From contig KL571299.1 in NCBI GenBank assembly GCA_000715855.1, positions 1,859 through 8,552 on the forward strand: 6,694 nt of DNA, given 5' to 3'. Numbering within the stretch: position 1 is the stretch's first letter; each line of letters opens with the position of its first letter. A program made the position numbers and the translations under genes. Shown here in pieces: positions 1 through 5,082 of the stretch. The DNA is from Actinoplanes liguriensis. GTDB taxonomy: Bacteria > Actinomycetota > Actinomycetes > Mycobacteriales > Micromonosporaceae. The notes under the pieces are model-generated. The model was given only the letters and a program-made list of their open reading frames with translations, did not search any database and had not been told where the DNA came from.

Positions 1-17
1 ATGTGTATAAGAGACAG
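1..17 (+). other. Nextera/Tn5 mosaic-end adapter remnant (non-genomic)
   Basis: The 17 bases ATGTGTATAAGAGACAG equal the last 17 of the 19-bp Tn5 mosaic end used in Nextera transposon libraries. They sit exactly at the sequence edge. Read in frame they give MCIRDR, and in the third frame a YKRQ-type start; both are familiar false N-termini in databases. Genomic sequence should begin at about base 18, and the ATG at base 1 is not a real start codon. Confidence 0.96.
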
Positions 18-645
18 GTCCCAGGGCATCCCGGTCTTCGTGGACGGCGCGCACGTGCCGGGCATGCTGCCGGTGAACGTCTCCGAGATCGACGCCGATT
101 TCTGGGTCGGCAATCTGCACAAGTGGGCTTGGGGGCCGCGCGGCACGTCCCTGCTGGTGGTGGCACCGGAGTGGCGGCGGCGGATCGACCCGCTGGTCGT
201 CTCCTGGGAGCACGACCAGGGTTTCCCGCTGTCGGTGGAGTTCCAGGGGACGCTCGACTATTCGCCCTGGCTGGCGGCGCCGGCCGGCATCTTCGCGATG
301 CGCACCCTGGGGCTGGAGGCGATCCGGGCGCACAATGTCGCGCTCGCGGCGTACGGCCAGCGGGTGCTCGGCGCGGCTCTGGGCCTGACCGCGGCCGACC
401 TGCCGGATCCGGGGCCGGGTGTCTCGATGCGGATCGTGCCGCTGCCCGCCGGCGTGGCCACCACCATCCCGGAGGCGCACGCCCTGCGTCAGCACATCGC
501 CGACAAGCTGGCCGTGGAGACGCAGGTGAACGCCTGGGGCGGCCGCGGCCTGCTCCGGCTGAGCGCGCAGATCTACAACCACCCCGACGAGTACCACCAC
601 CTCGCCGAGCGGCTGCCCGCGTTACTCAACGCCTGGCATTGGTAG
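18..645 (+). CDS. Class V PLP-dependent aminotransferase, CefD/isopenicillin N epimerase-like, 5'-truncated
   Basis: This is the C-terminal part of a fold-type I PLP enzyme; the N-terminal part lies beyond the adapter junction. The frame opens directly after the adapter and ends at TAG 643-645, giving about 208 genomic residues. A VDGAHVPG motif (bases 43-66) supplies the Asp that would pair with the PLP pyridine nitrogen. NLHKWAWGP follows, with the Schiff-base lysine at bases 121-123. This spacing and the closing RLSAQIYN segment are typical of the class V subfamily that includes isopenicillin N epimerase and cysteine desulfurase-like proteins. The substrate cannot be read from the sequence, and beta-lactam biosynthesis should not be assumed. 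The gene converges on the M23-like gene, and their 3' ends overlap by 24 bp. A rare TTA leucine codon lies at 622-624, seven codons before the stop. Confidence 0.9.
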
Positions 646-1071
646 GAGTCGCACCCTGCCGAGGCCGAGCAGCGCGAGCGGATCCAGATATTCCGCCCCG
701 CGCCGGACACCCCAGTGCAGGCAGGCGCTGACCGGACAACCGGCATGTCCGGCGTCCAGAGTCCCCAGCGGCTCCCCGATCGCCACCACGTCTCCTGCCG
801 CGACCGACGCGGTGACCGGCTCATAGGTGCTGCGGAGCCCGCCGGCATGCGCCACGCTGACCACCCCGCGCCCGGCGACCGTCCCGGCGAAGACGACTGT
901 CCCGGCAGCGGCGGGCCCGGACCGGCAACCCGGGCGCAGATGCCCGGCAAGCCACGGCTCCGGCGGCGCCTCGAACCGGCGCGTGATCTGGGGCGGCGCC
1001 AACGGCCAGGCGTAGGAGCCGGGAACGACGGGACCGGGAACGGCCAGGAGCAACGCCAGGAAGAAGAACAT
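622..1071 (-). CDS. Small secreted M23/LytM-family-like protein with degenerate zinc site
   Basis: This 149-residue protein resembles the short actinobacterial M23 (LytM/EnvC-type) proteins usually found near rpsB. A hydrophobic stretch at residues 2-11 and SYA before Trp22 look like a signal peptide, although the n-region has no basic residue. The LytM core follows: GTVVFAG (57-63), VSVAH with His75, GLRSTYEPV (78-86), GEPLGTL (99-105) and CLHWGVRRG with His119. Family members normally carry HxxxD near the start of the domain (GHRGVDL-type). Here the equivalent is GHLRPG (43-48), so Gly48 replaces the Asp and the segment looks about six residues short. In the HxH position the first His is Cys117, as I recall for this subfamily. 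The ATG at 1071 is the only usable start, because an in-frame TGA lies eight codons upstream. The protein may be a non-catalytic cell-wall-binding or activator protein, or the sequence may be locally altered. Confidence 0.82.
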   Translation of the reverse strand: MFFFLALLLAVPGPVVPGSYAWPLAPPQITRRFEAPPEPWLAGHLRPGCRSGPAAAGTVVFAGTVAGRGVVSVAHAGGLRSTYEPVTASVAAGDVVAIGEPLGTLDAGHAGCPVSACLHWGVRRGAEYLDPLALLGLGRVRLLPMPGVE

Positions 1072-1112
1072 GCGGGCGAGTCTGGTCGGCCCTCACCCGA
1101 CCGGCGACCCGC
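1072..1112 (-). promoter_or_regulatory. Inverted repeat in the 5' leader of the M23-like gene
   Basis: GGTCGG (1084-1089) and CCGACC (1097-1102) form a 6-bp stem with a 7-base loop. GCGGG (1072-1076) and CCCGC (1108-1112) can close an outer stem. The structure ends directly at the start codon at 1071, so in mRNA it would sit over the ribosome-binding region. No good Shine-Dalgarno is visible at normal spacing. It could modulate translation, but GC-rich DNA produces such stems often. Confidence 0.35.
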
Positions 1113-1114
1113 CC

Positions 1115-1140
1115 TGTGGACAACCACCCAGTGTGGAAAA
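1115..1140 (-). promoter_or_regulatory. Two DnaA-box-like 9-mers in tandem
   Basis: On the minus strand TTTTCCACA (1140-1132) is followed by TTGTCCACA (1123-1115). Both have the same orientation and their starts are 17 bp apart. TTGTCCACA is an actinobacterial DnaA-box form, and TTTTCCACA differs from the E. coli consensus TTATCCACA by one base. They lie in the spacer between the DUF2469 stop and the M23-like start, so they could be DnaA binding sites or part of that gene's promoter region. There is no AT-rich unwinding element, and origin genes are absent. Confidence 0.4.
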
Positions 1141-1149
1141 CCCGGACCG

Positions 1150-1473
1150 TCAGCCGCCGAAGTTGGCGTCGTCCGGCAGGGAGATGTCCGGCTTCTCCAG
1201 CTCCTCCACGTTCACGTCCTTGAACGTCATCACCCGCACGTTCTTGACGAACCGGGCCGGACGGTACATGTCCCAGACCCAGGCGTCGTGCATCTCGACC
1301 TCGAAATACACCTCGCCGTCGGAGTTACGCACGTGCAGGTCCACCTGGTTGGCCAGGTAGAACCGGCGCTCGGTCTCCACGACGTAGGAGAACTGGCGGA
1401 CGATGTCGCGGTACTCCCGGTAGAGCTGCAGCTCCATCTCGGTCTCGTACTTCTCGAGATCCTCTGCGCTCAT
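1150..1473 (-). CDS. DUF2469 family protein
   Basis: This 107-residue protein matches the conserved actinobacterial DUF2469 family in length and sequence. It opens with MSAEDLEKYETEMELQLYRE and has a central core of VYFEVEMHDAWVWDMYRP and FVKNVRVMTFKDVNVEEL. There is no signal peptide or membrane segment, so it is expected to be cytoplasmic. The family has no established biochemical function that I know of; its near-constant position after rnhB is the main clue. The ATG at 1473 shares ATGA with the rnhB stop (1472-1470). A strong GGAGGG Shine-Dalgarno lies at 1488-1483, inside the rnhB C-terminus, with 9-base spacing. The start is therefore well supported and translation is probably coupled to rnhB. 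Confidence 0.93.
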   Translation of the reverse strand: MSAEDLEKYETEMELQLYREYRDIVRQFSYVVETERRFYLANQVDLHVRNSDGEVYFEVEMHDAWVWDMYRPARFVKNVRVMTFKDVNVEELEKPDISLPDDANFGG

Positions 1474-2309
1474 CGTGTCTCGCCCTCCATGGCCTCATCT
1501 TCCCCCACCGACGGCGACGGCTGAGGCTGCTCGCCCGACGCCACGCCGACGGTACCCTCAGCCGCGTCCGGAAGCAGCAGCGGCTCGGTAACGGATACGT
1601 CGAACAGGGACGGCACGGGCGCCGCGGCAACCGGCCGGCGAGCCCGCGGCGGCACGTTCCCCCGGCCCGAGGCAGCGGCCACGTTCACATACGAGAACCG
1701 GTGCTCGATGCAGGGGCCGTGCCGGAGCAGCGCGGCGCTGTGCTCGTCCGTTATGTAACCCTTGTGCACGGCGAAGCCGTATTCCGGGAACCGGTCGTGC
1801 AGTTCCACCATCAGCCGGTCCCGGGTGACCTTGGCGAGAACGCTTGCCGCCGCGACGCAGGCCGCCACCCGGTCGCCCTTCCAGACCGCCAGGCCGGGCA
1901 CGCCCAGCCCGTCCACCGGGAAGCCGTCGGTCAACACATACTCCGGGCGGACGGTGAGCGAGGCCAGCGCCCGCCGCATCGCCGCCAGGTTGCAGACGTG
2001 CAGGCCGCGCGAATCCACCTCGGTGGGCGGAATGATCATCACGGACCAGGCCAGCGCGCGGTCGACGACCTCGGCGTAGACCCGCTCCCGCGCGGCGGCG
2101 GTGAGCAGCTTCGAGTCGGCCAGCCCGGGCACCTCGCCGCGCTTGCCCGCCGGCAGGATCGCGGCGGCGGCGACCAGCGGCCCGGCACACGCGCCCCGGC
2201 CGGCCTCGTCGGCGCCGGCCACGTGCTCGAAGCCACGCCGTTGCAACGCCTGCTCCAAGGCGTAGAGCCCGGCTTCCCGGCGGACCACGGTGCGAGGCGG
2301 CGCCAACAT
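1470..2309 (-). CDS. rnhB: Ribonuclease HII
   Basis: RNase HII cuts the RNA strand of RNA-DNA hybrids and removes single ribonucleotides misincorporated into DNA. The 279-residue protein shows the family signature GADEAGRG, with catalytic Asp34 and Glu35. The third acid is Asp128 in YVLTDG and the fourth is Asp146 in WKGDR, followed by the conserved AAASVLAKVTRD (153-164) and FAVHKGYITDEH segments. The DEDD set is complete. After the catalytic core, which ends near EHRFSYVNV, there is a tail of roughly 65 residues rich in Pro, Ala, Arg and Glu that looks disordered and is longer than in E. coli. I chose the ATG at 2309 because it shares its A with the TGA of the Nudix gene (TGATG). A TTG one codon upstream (2312) is possible but less likely. 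Confidence 0.95.
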   Translation of the reverse strand: MLAPPRTVVRREAGLYALEQALQRRGFEHVAGADEAGRGACAGPLVAAAAILPAGKRGEVPGLADSKLLTAAARERVYAEVVDRALAWSVMIIPPTEVDSRGLHVCNLAAMRRALASLTVRPEYVLTDGFPVDGLGVPGLAVWKGDRVAACVAAASVLAKVTRDRLMVELHDRFPEYGFAVHKGYITDEHSAALLRHGPCIEHRFSYVNVAAASGRGNVPPRARRPVAAAPVPSLFDVSVTEPLLLPDAAEGTVGVASGEQPQPSPSVGEDEAMEGETR

Positions 2310-2836
2310 CAAAGACCCATTTCCCGTACGCCGTCAGCAGCCCCCGACGGCGAAGAAGCCTCCGCCGAGGAGGCCGGCTCCGTCGAGCGCAACAACGCGG
2401 CCAGGTCCTCCGGGTAGATCAGCTCGTCGCTGGCCTCGATCTCGGCCGCCGACCACCACCGGTGCTCGATGATGGTGAGCTGCTCCTCCTCGTCCATCCC
2501 CGCCGTGTCCACCTGCCAGTCGGTGACGCGGAACAGGAAGAAGTCCTGCGTCTGCACGTAGTCACGGTGGTTGTAGGAGAACTCGGTCCGCTCGTGGCGG
2601 ATCGGATCTCCCAGCTCGCCCGCGTCGACCCGCAGCCCGGTCTCCTCGAACAGCTCCCGTGCGGCTGCCTCGACCGTGCTCTCGCCCGGCTCCAGCCCGC
2701 CGCCGGGGGTGAACCACCAGCGCATTCCGGGCCGGGCCGGGTCACCGCCGTGCAGGAGCAGGGCGCGCCCGGCCCGATCGACAAGGAGCACCCGGCCGGC
2801 ACGCCGCGCGATCGCGGGCTGGTTCGACTCGGTCAC
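2309..2836 (-). CDS. Nudix hydrolase
   Basis: This 175-residue protein carries a perfect Nudix box at residues 46-68: Gly46, Glu52, Arg60, Glu61, Glu64, Glu65 and Gly67 fit GX5EX7REUXEEXGU. These residues bind the divalent metal that drives cleavage of a nucleoside diphosphate linked to another group. RWWFTPGGGLEPGE precedes the helix, as in many small MutT-like enzymes, but the substrate (oxidised nucleotide, sugar nucleotide or other) cannot be read from the sequence. The last 25 or so residues are Ser/Ala/Glu-rich and probably disordered. The start is GTG at 2836. A GGAG at 2842-2839 is only 2 bases away, closer than usual, so the start is moderately certain; the next in-frame GTG is codon 16. 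The gene overlaps rnhB by one base and follows lepB after 44 bp. Confidence 0.92.
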   Translation of the reverse strand: MTESNQPAIARRAGRVLLVDRAGRALLLHGGDPARPGMRWWFTPGGGLEPGESTVEAAARELFEETGLRVDAGELGDPIRHERTEFSYNHRDYVQTQDFFLFRVTDWQVDTAGMDEEEQLTIIEHRWWSAAEIEASDELIYPEDLAALLRSTEPASSAEASSPSGAADGVREMGL

Positions 2837-2880
2837 GACTCCAGCCTAAGCGCCCGAGATCGATCTTCCGAACCGCCCTC

Positions 2881-3543
2881 TCATCGGGCGGCGGCGTCGG
2901 GGATGTCGTCGTAGGTATCCGGCACGGTCAACCAGGTCGCGCGGCCGAGCGGCCAGAAGATCGTGAACGCCCGCCCGACCACCGAGTCGATGGTGGTCGT
3001 CGCGTCCTGCAGCTTGCCGGCCTCGTCGGTGGCCGTGCTCTGCTCGTAGTGCTCCAGCGAGTCGCCGGAGGCCTCGCGGTGGTCGCCCATCACCCAGAGC
3101 CGCCCGGCCGGGACGGTGATGTCGAACTTCTCGTCCGCCACCTGGTTCCGGTTGCCGTCGGCGTCCGTGTAGATGTACGGCTCGTCCAGCGAGTGCCCGT
3201 TGATGACCAGGCGGTTCTGAGTGTCGCAGCAGATCACGTGGTCACCGGGGGTGCCGATGACCCGCTTGATGAAGTCCTCACCCTCGGCGCCGGACTGCCA
3301 CTCGGTCGGCGCCTTGAAGACGACGATCTCGCCGCGCTTCGGATCCCGGAAGTCGTAGACGAGCTTGTTGACGAGCACCCGGTCCCACACGTTCAGCGTG
3401 TGCTCCATCGAGGGGGACGGGATGTAGAACGTCTGCAACACGAACGCGCGCACCAGGACGGCGACGAGGATCGCCACGCCCAGCAGAATGGGAAGCTCGC
3501 GCCAGAAGGACCCGCGGCGCTTTTCGGTCTGCTCGTCAATCAC
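2881..3543 (-). CDS. lepB: Type I signal peptidase (downstream copy)
   Basis: This membrane-bound serine protease (family S26) removes signal peptides from exported pre-proteins on the outer face of the membrane. The 220-residue protein has a basic N-terminus (KRR), one transmembrane helix at about residues 17-36, and the nucleophile Ser45 in FYIPSPSMEHTL. The general base is Lys93 in DFIKRVIG. Box E is VMGDHREASGDS. RVLVNKLVYD and RGEIVVFK are also typical. It has no second membrane helix. Vicinal cysteines Cys105-Cys106 follow the Lys box. The start is GTG at 3543, sharing GTGA with the stop of the upstream lepB, so translation is probably coupled. The copy is clearly diverged from its neighbour, for instance lacking the insert between box C and the catalytic lysine, so it is an old paralogue and not a recent duplicate. 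Confidence 0.95.
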   Translation of the reverse strand: MIDEQTEKRRGSFWRELPILLGVAILVAVLVRAFVLQTFYIPSPSMEHTLNVWDRVLVNKLVYDFRDPKRGEIVVFKAPTEWQSGAEGEDFIKRVIGTPGDHVICCDTQNRLVINGHSLDEPYIYTDADGNRNQVADEKFDITVPAGRLWVMGDHREASGDSLEHYEQSTATDEAGKLQDATTTIDSVVGRAFTIFWPLGRATWLTVPDTYDDIPDAAAR

Positions 3544-4421
3544 GCTCGGAGCCTACGTCGTCGAGTCACGAACGACATGGTGGAACGCGCGGATAACGCG
3601 GCGGTCAACAGCAACGGGAAGAGGCTGCCGGCCACCTGTGGATCCTGCCGCGGCTGCGGGCTGGGCGGGCCGATCGCCGCCGTCGGATGCTCCTTCGCGA
3701 ACTGTTTCCAGACGTCCGGTATGTCGTGACCGGTGAATCGGCTGCTCGGCCAGACGGTGACGAAAGCGCGGCCGATCACGTTCGTGATCGGGACTGGGCC
3801 CTGGCAGCGGGCATCCTGGGACACCGCGCGGTGGTCACCCATCACGAACATCTGCCCGGCCGGCACAGTGACCTCGGCGAACTTCCGGCTGGTGCACTGG
3901 CCCGCGATCACCGGCTGACTCAGGTCGGAGTTGAAGCCGTCGGCGATGTAAGGCTCGTCGATGCCTACCCCGTTGACCGTGATCCGCCCCTGATCGTCAC
4001 AGCAGGCAACCTTGTCACCCGGAAGACCGATCACCCGTTTGATGAAGTCCCGCTCGCCGGGACGACTGACGCCGACCAGGTCACCGATGGTGCGACCGAG
4101 TTTCGCCCCGAACGTGTTGCTGACCGGCTCGGTGACCTCGGGCGCCCAGTTGTCGGTGCCGCGGAACACCACGATCTCGCCGCGCAACGGGTCGCGCATG
4201 TCGTAGACGACCTTGTTGACCAGCACCCGGTCCTTGAGCTCCAGCGTCTTCTGCATCGACCCGGAGGGGATGTAGAACGCCTGGACCAGGAACGTCCGGA
4301 TGAGCACGGCCAGGCAGAACGCCACCACCAGCAGCAGCGGCAACTCCTGCCAGAGGGGCATCTCCTTGCGCCGCAACATCGACCGCCGCCGGGACGGACG
4401 ATAGCCTTCCATCGGATCCAC
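3540..4421 (-). CDS. lepB: Type I signal peptidase (upstream, longer copy)
   Basis: This is the second S26 signal peptidase. With the GTG start the protein has 293 residues: a strongly basic cytoplasmic N-terminus, a transmembrane helix at about 27-46, Ser55 in FYIPSGSMQ, Lys128 in DFIKRVIG, and box E VMGDHRAVSQDA near 194-205. An insert of roughly 30 residues (about 90-122) separates RGEIVVF from the lysine box. The C-terminus adds a linker, a short hydrophobic stretch (266-278) and an Arg-rich end, which may be a second, weak membrane anchor. Four cysteines are predicted outside the membrane (140, 141, 176, 206). I prefer GTG at 4421 because AGGAG (4435-4431) lies 9 bases upstream. An ATG at 4430 would abut the same AGGAG with no spacing and add three residues. 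It is the first gene after the hairpin-bearing spacer that follows rplS. Confidence 0.93.
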   Translation of the reverse strand: MDPMEGYRPSRRRSMLRRKEMPLWQELPLLLVVAFCLAVLIRTFLVQAFYIPSGSMQKTLELKDRVLVNKVVYDMRDPLRGEIVVFRGTDNWAPEVTEPVSNTFGAKLGRTIGDLVGVSRPGERDFIKRVIGLPGDKVACCDDQGRITVNGVGIDEPYIADGFNSDLSQPVIAGQCTSRKFAEVTVPAGQMFVMGDHRAVSQDARCQGPVPITNVIGRAFVTVWPSSRFTGHDIPDVWKQFAKEHPTAAIGPPSPQPRQDPQVAGSLFPLLLTAALSARSTMSFVTRRRRLRA

Positions 4422-4430
4422 GCTTCGCAT

Positions 4431-4435
4431 CTCCT
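4431..4435 (-). promoter_or_regulatory. Shine-Dalgarno deciding the start of the longer lepB
   Basis: AGGAG on the minus strand (4435-4431) is the only good ribosome-binding site in this leader. It directly touches the ATG at 4430-4428 but lies 9 bases before the GTG at 4421-4419, which therefore fits better as the start. Confidence 0.6.
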
Positions 4436-4470
4436 GACGCCTACCGGCCGAACCGCCCCCGGATACAGCA

Positions 4471-4513
4471 CTACCGCCCGGGTTTCCCGGCTAGGGGAAG
4501 TTACGGGCGGTAG
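4471..4513 (-). promoter_or_regulatory. Stem-loop in the lepB leader
   Basis: CTACCGCCCG (4471-4480) and CGGGCGGTAG (4504-4513) are a perfect 10-bp inverted repeat. An inner stem TTCCC (4484-4488)/GGGAA (4495-4499) closes a 6-base loop. On the minus strand it lies between rplS and lepB and ends about 35 bases before the lepB Shine-Dalgarno. No U-tract follows, so it may be a leader structure, an RNA-processing or stability element, or a U-less terminator. Confidence 0.5.
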
Positions 4514-4530
4514 GGCTGGAATGGTTCATC

Positions 4531-4577
4531 ATCCGGCACAGGCGCAAGCTTAATGCTCGCGCCTGTGACTGCCGGAT
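4531..4577 (-). terminator. rplS: Strong hairpin after rplS, terminator-like but without a U-tract
   Basis: ATCCGGC (4531-4537) pairs with GCCGGAT (4571-4577) and ACAGGCGC (4538-4545) pairs with GCGCCTGT (4559-4566). This makes a 15-bp stem with a 4-base bulge (4567-4570). AGC/GCT can extend it around a TTAAT loop. It begins 8 bases after the rplS stop on the minus strand. The sequence beyond it (GATGAACC) is not T-rich. It may end or attenuate the rplS transcript, or protect its 3' end. Confidence 0.6.
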
Positions 4578-4584
4578 CGGAGAC

Positions 4585-4941
4585 TCAGACGGACTGCTTC
4601 TCCCGCAGCTCCTTGATCTTGGCCTTCTTGCCACGGAGCTCACGCAGGTAGTAGAGCTTGGCGCGGCGCACGTCACCACGGGTGACGACCTCGATCTTGT
4701 CGATCACCGGGCTGTTGAGCGGGTAGGTCCGCTCGACGCCGACGCCGAAGCTGATCTTGCGGATCTTGAAGGTCTCACGCAGGCCGCTGCCCTGACGGGC
4801 GATCACGACGCCCTGGAAGACCTGCACACGGGAACGGTTACCTTCGACGACCCGGGCGTACACCTTGAGGGTGTCACCGGCGCGGAAGTCCGGAAGGTCG
4901 GTGCGCTTCGACTGGGAGTCGAGCTCGTCCAGCGTGTTCAT
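4585..4941 (-). CDS. rplS: 50S ribosomal protein L19
   Basis: L19 is a component of the large ribosomal subunit that lies at the interface with the 30S subunit. The 118-residue protein has the full family length. Recognisable parts are [17 protein letters not shown] (18-34), [14 protein letters not shown] (38-51), the core [23 protein letters not shown], and a basic tail [21 protein letters not shown]. The ATG at 4941 has a GAGGA Shine-Dalgarno (4953-4949) at 7-base spacing, the cleanest signal in the window along with that of DUF2469. Unlike the tightly packed genes around it, rplS has spacers of 141 and about 150 bp, each with two hairpins. This fits a need to make ribosomal protein in larger amounts than TrmD or LepB, as is known for the E. 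coli trmD operon. Confidence 0.98.
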   Translation of the reverse strand: MNTLDELDSQSKRTDLPDFRAGDTLKVYARVVEGNRSRVQVFQGVVIARQGSGLRETFKIRKISFGVGVERTYPLNSPVIDKIEVVTRGDVRRAKLYYLRELRGKKAKIKELREKQSV

Positions 4942-5003
4942 CGCTGCATCCTCGTAGAACTAGAGCACACCGGGTGTTCGGTGGGCGGATGAGTACCTCT
5001 GAC

Positions 5004-5038
5004 CCCTCACCCCCGGTCCTGATCAGGCTCGGGGAGGG
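5004..5038 (-). promoter_or_regulatory. Inverted repeat in the rplS 5' leader
   Basis: CCCCG (5011-5015) pairs with CGGGG (5030-5034) around the 10-bp palindrome CCTGATCAGG (5018-5027). CCCT (5004-5007) and AGGG (5035-5038) can extend it across a 3-base bulge. It lies between the trmD-side hairpin and the rplS Shine-Dalgarno, about 50 bases before the latter. A leader structure for L19 control is possible but unproven; the palindrome could also be a protein-binding site. Confidence 0.35.
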
Positions 5039-5043
5039 TCCTC

Positions 5044-5072
5044 GTCCACGTCCCACGGCGTGGGGCGTGGAC
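5044..5072 (-). terminator. trmD: Very stable hairpin after trmD, terminator-like without a U-tract
   Basis: GTCCACG-T-CCCAC (5044-5056) faces GTGGG-G-CGTGGAC (5060-5072) around a 3-base loop (5057-5059). It is a 13-position stem with a single mismatch as minus-strand RNA. It starts 10 bases after the trmD stop. No T-run follows, so termination may be partial. It is well placed to separate trmD from rplS expression or to act as an mRNA processing or stability element. Confidence 0.6.
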
Positions 5073-5082
5073 GGCAACCTCC

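Noticed and set aside
18..645. Part of a beta-lactam biosynthesis cluster because of CefD similarity
   Set aside because: CefD-like aminotransferases are widespread outside beta-lactam clusters, and no biosynthetic partner gene is visible.
573..1127. Longer minus-strand frame over the M23-like gene that might be the real gene or part of a frameshifted one
   Set aside because: Only the 622-1071 frame carries the LytM motifs from end to end. A short local resemblance near 925-945 is noted under the zinc-site finding but does not justify a pseudogene call.
1115..1140. Replication origin
   Set aside because: Only two DnaA-like boxes, no AT-rich unwinding region, and none of dnaA, dnaN or gyrB nearby.
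715..1524. Long open frame on the + strand, antisense to the M23-like, DUF2469 and rnhB genes
   Set aside because: It runs opposite recognised conserved genes, has no family resemblance, and shows the His/Arg/Pro/Gly-rich content typical of shadow frames in high-GC DNA.
2857..2866. Palindrome AGATCGATCT in the nudix-lepB spacer
   Set aside because: A single 10-bp palindrome with no extension, partner or promoter context. Expected by chance at this scale.
3687..4553. 288-codon + strand frame opposite the longer lepB
   Set aside because: Low-complexity composition rich in His, Arg and Asp, no recognisable domain, and fully antisense to a clear signal peptidase. The similar + strand frames at 1701-2417, 3049-3729 and 5245-6156 were rejected for the same reason.
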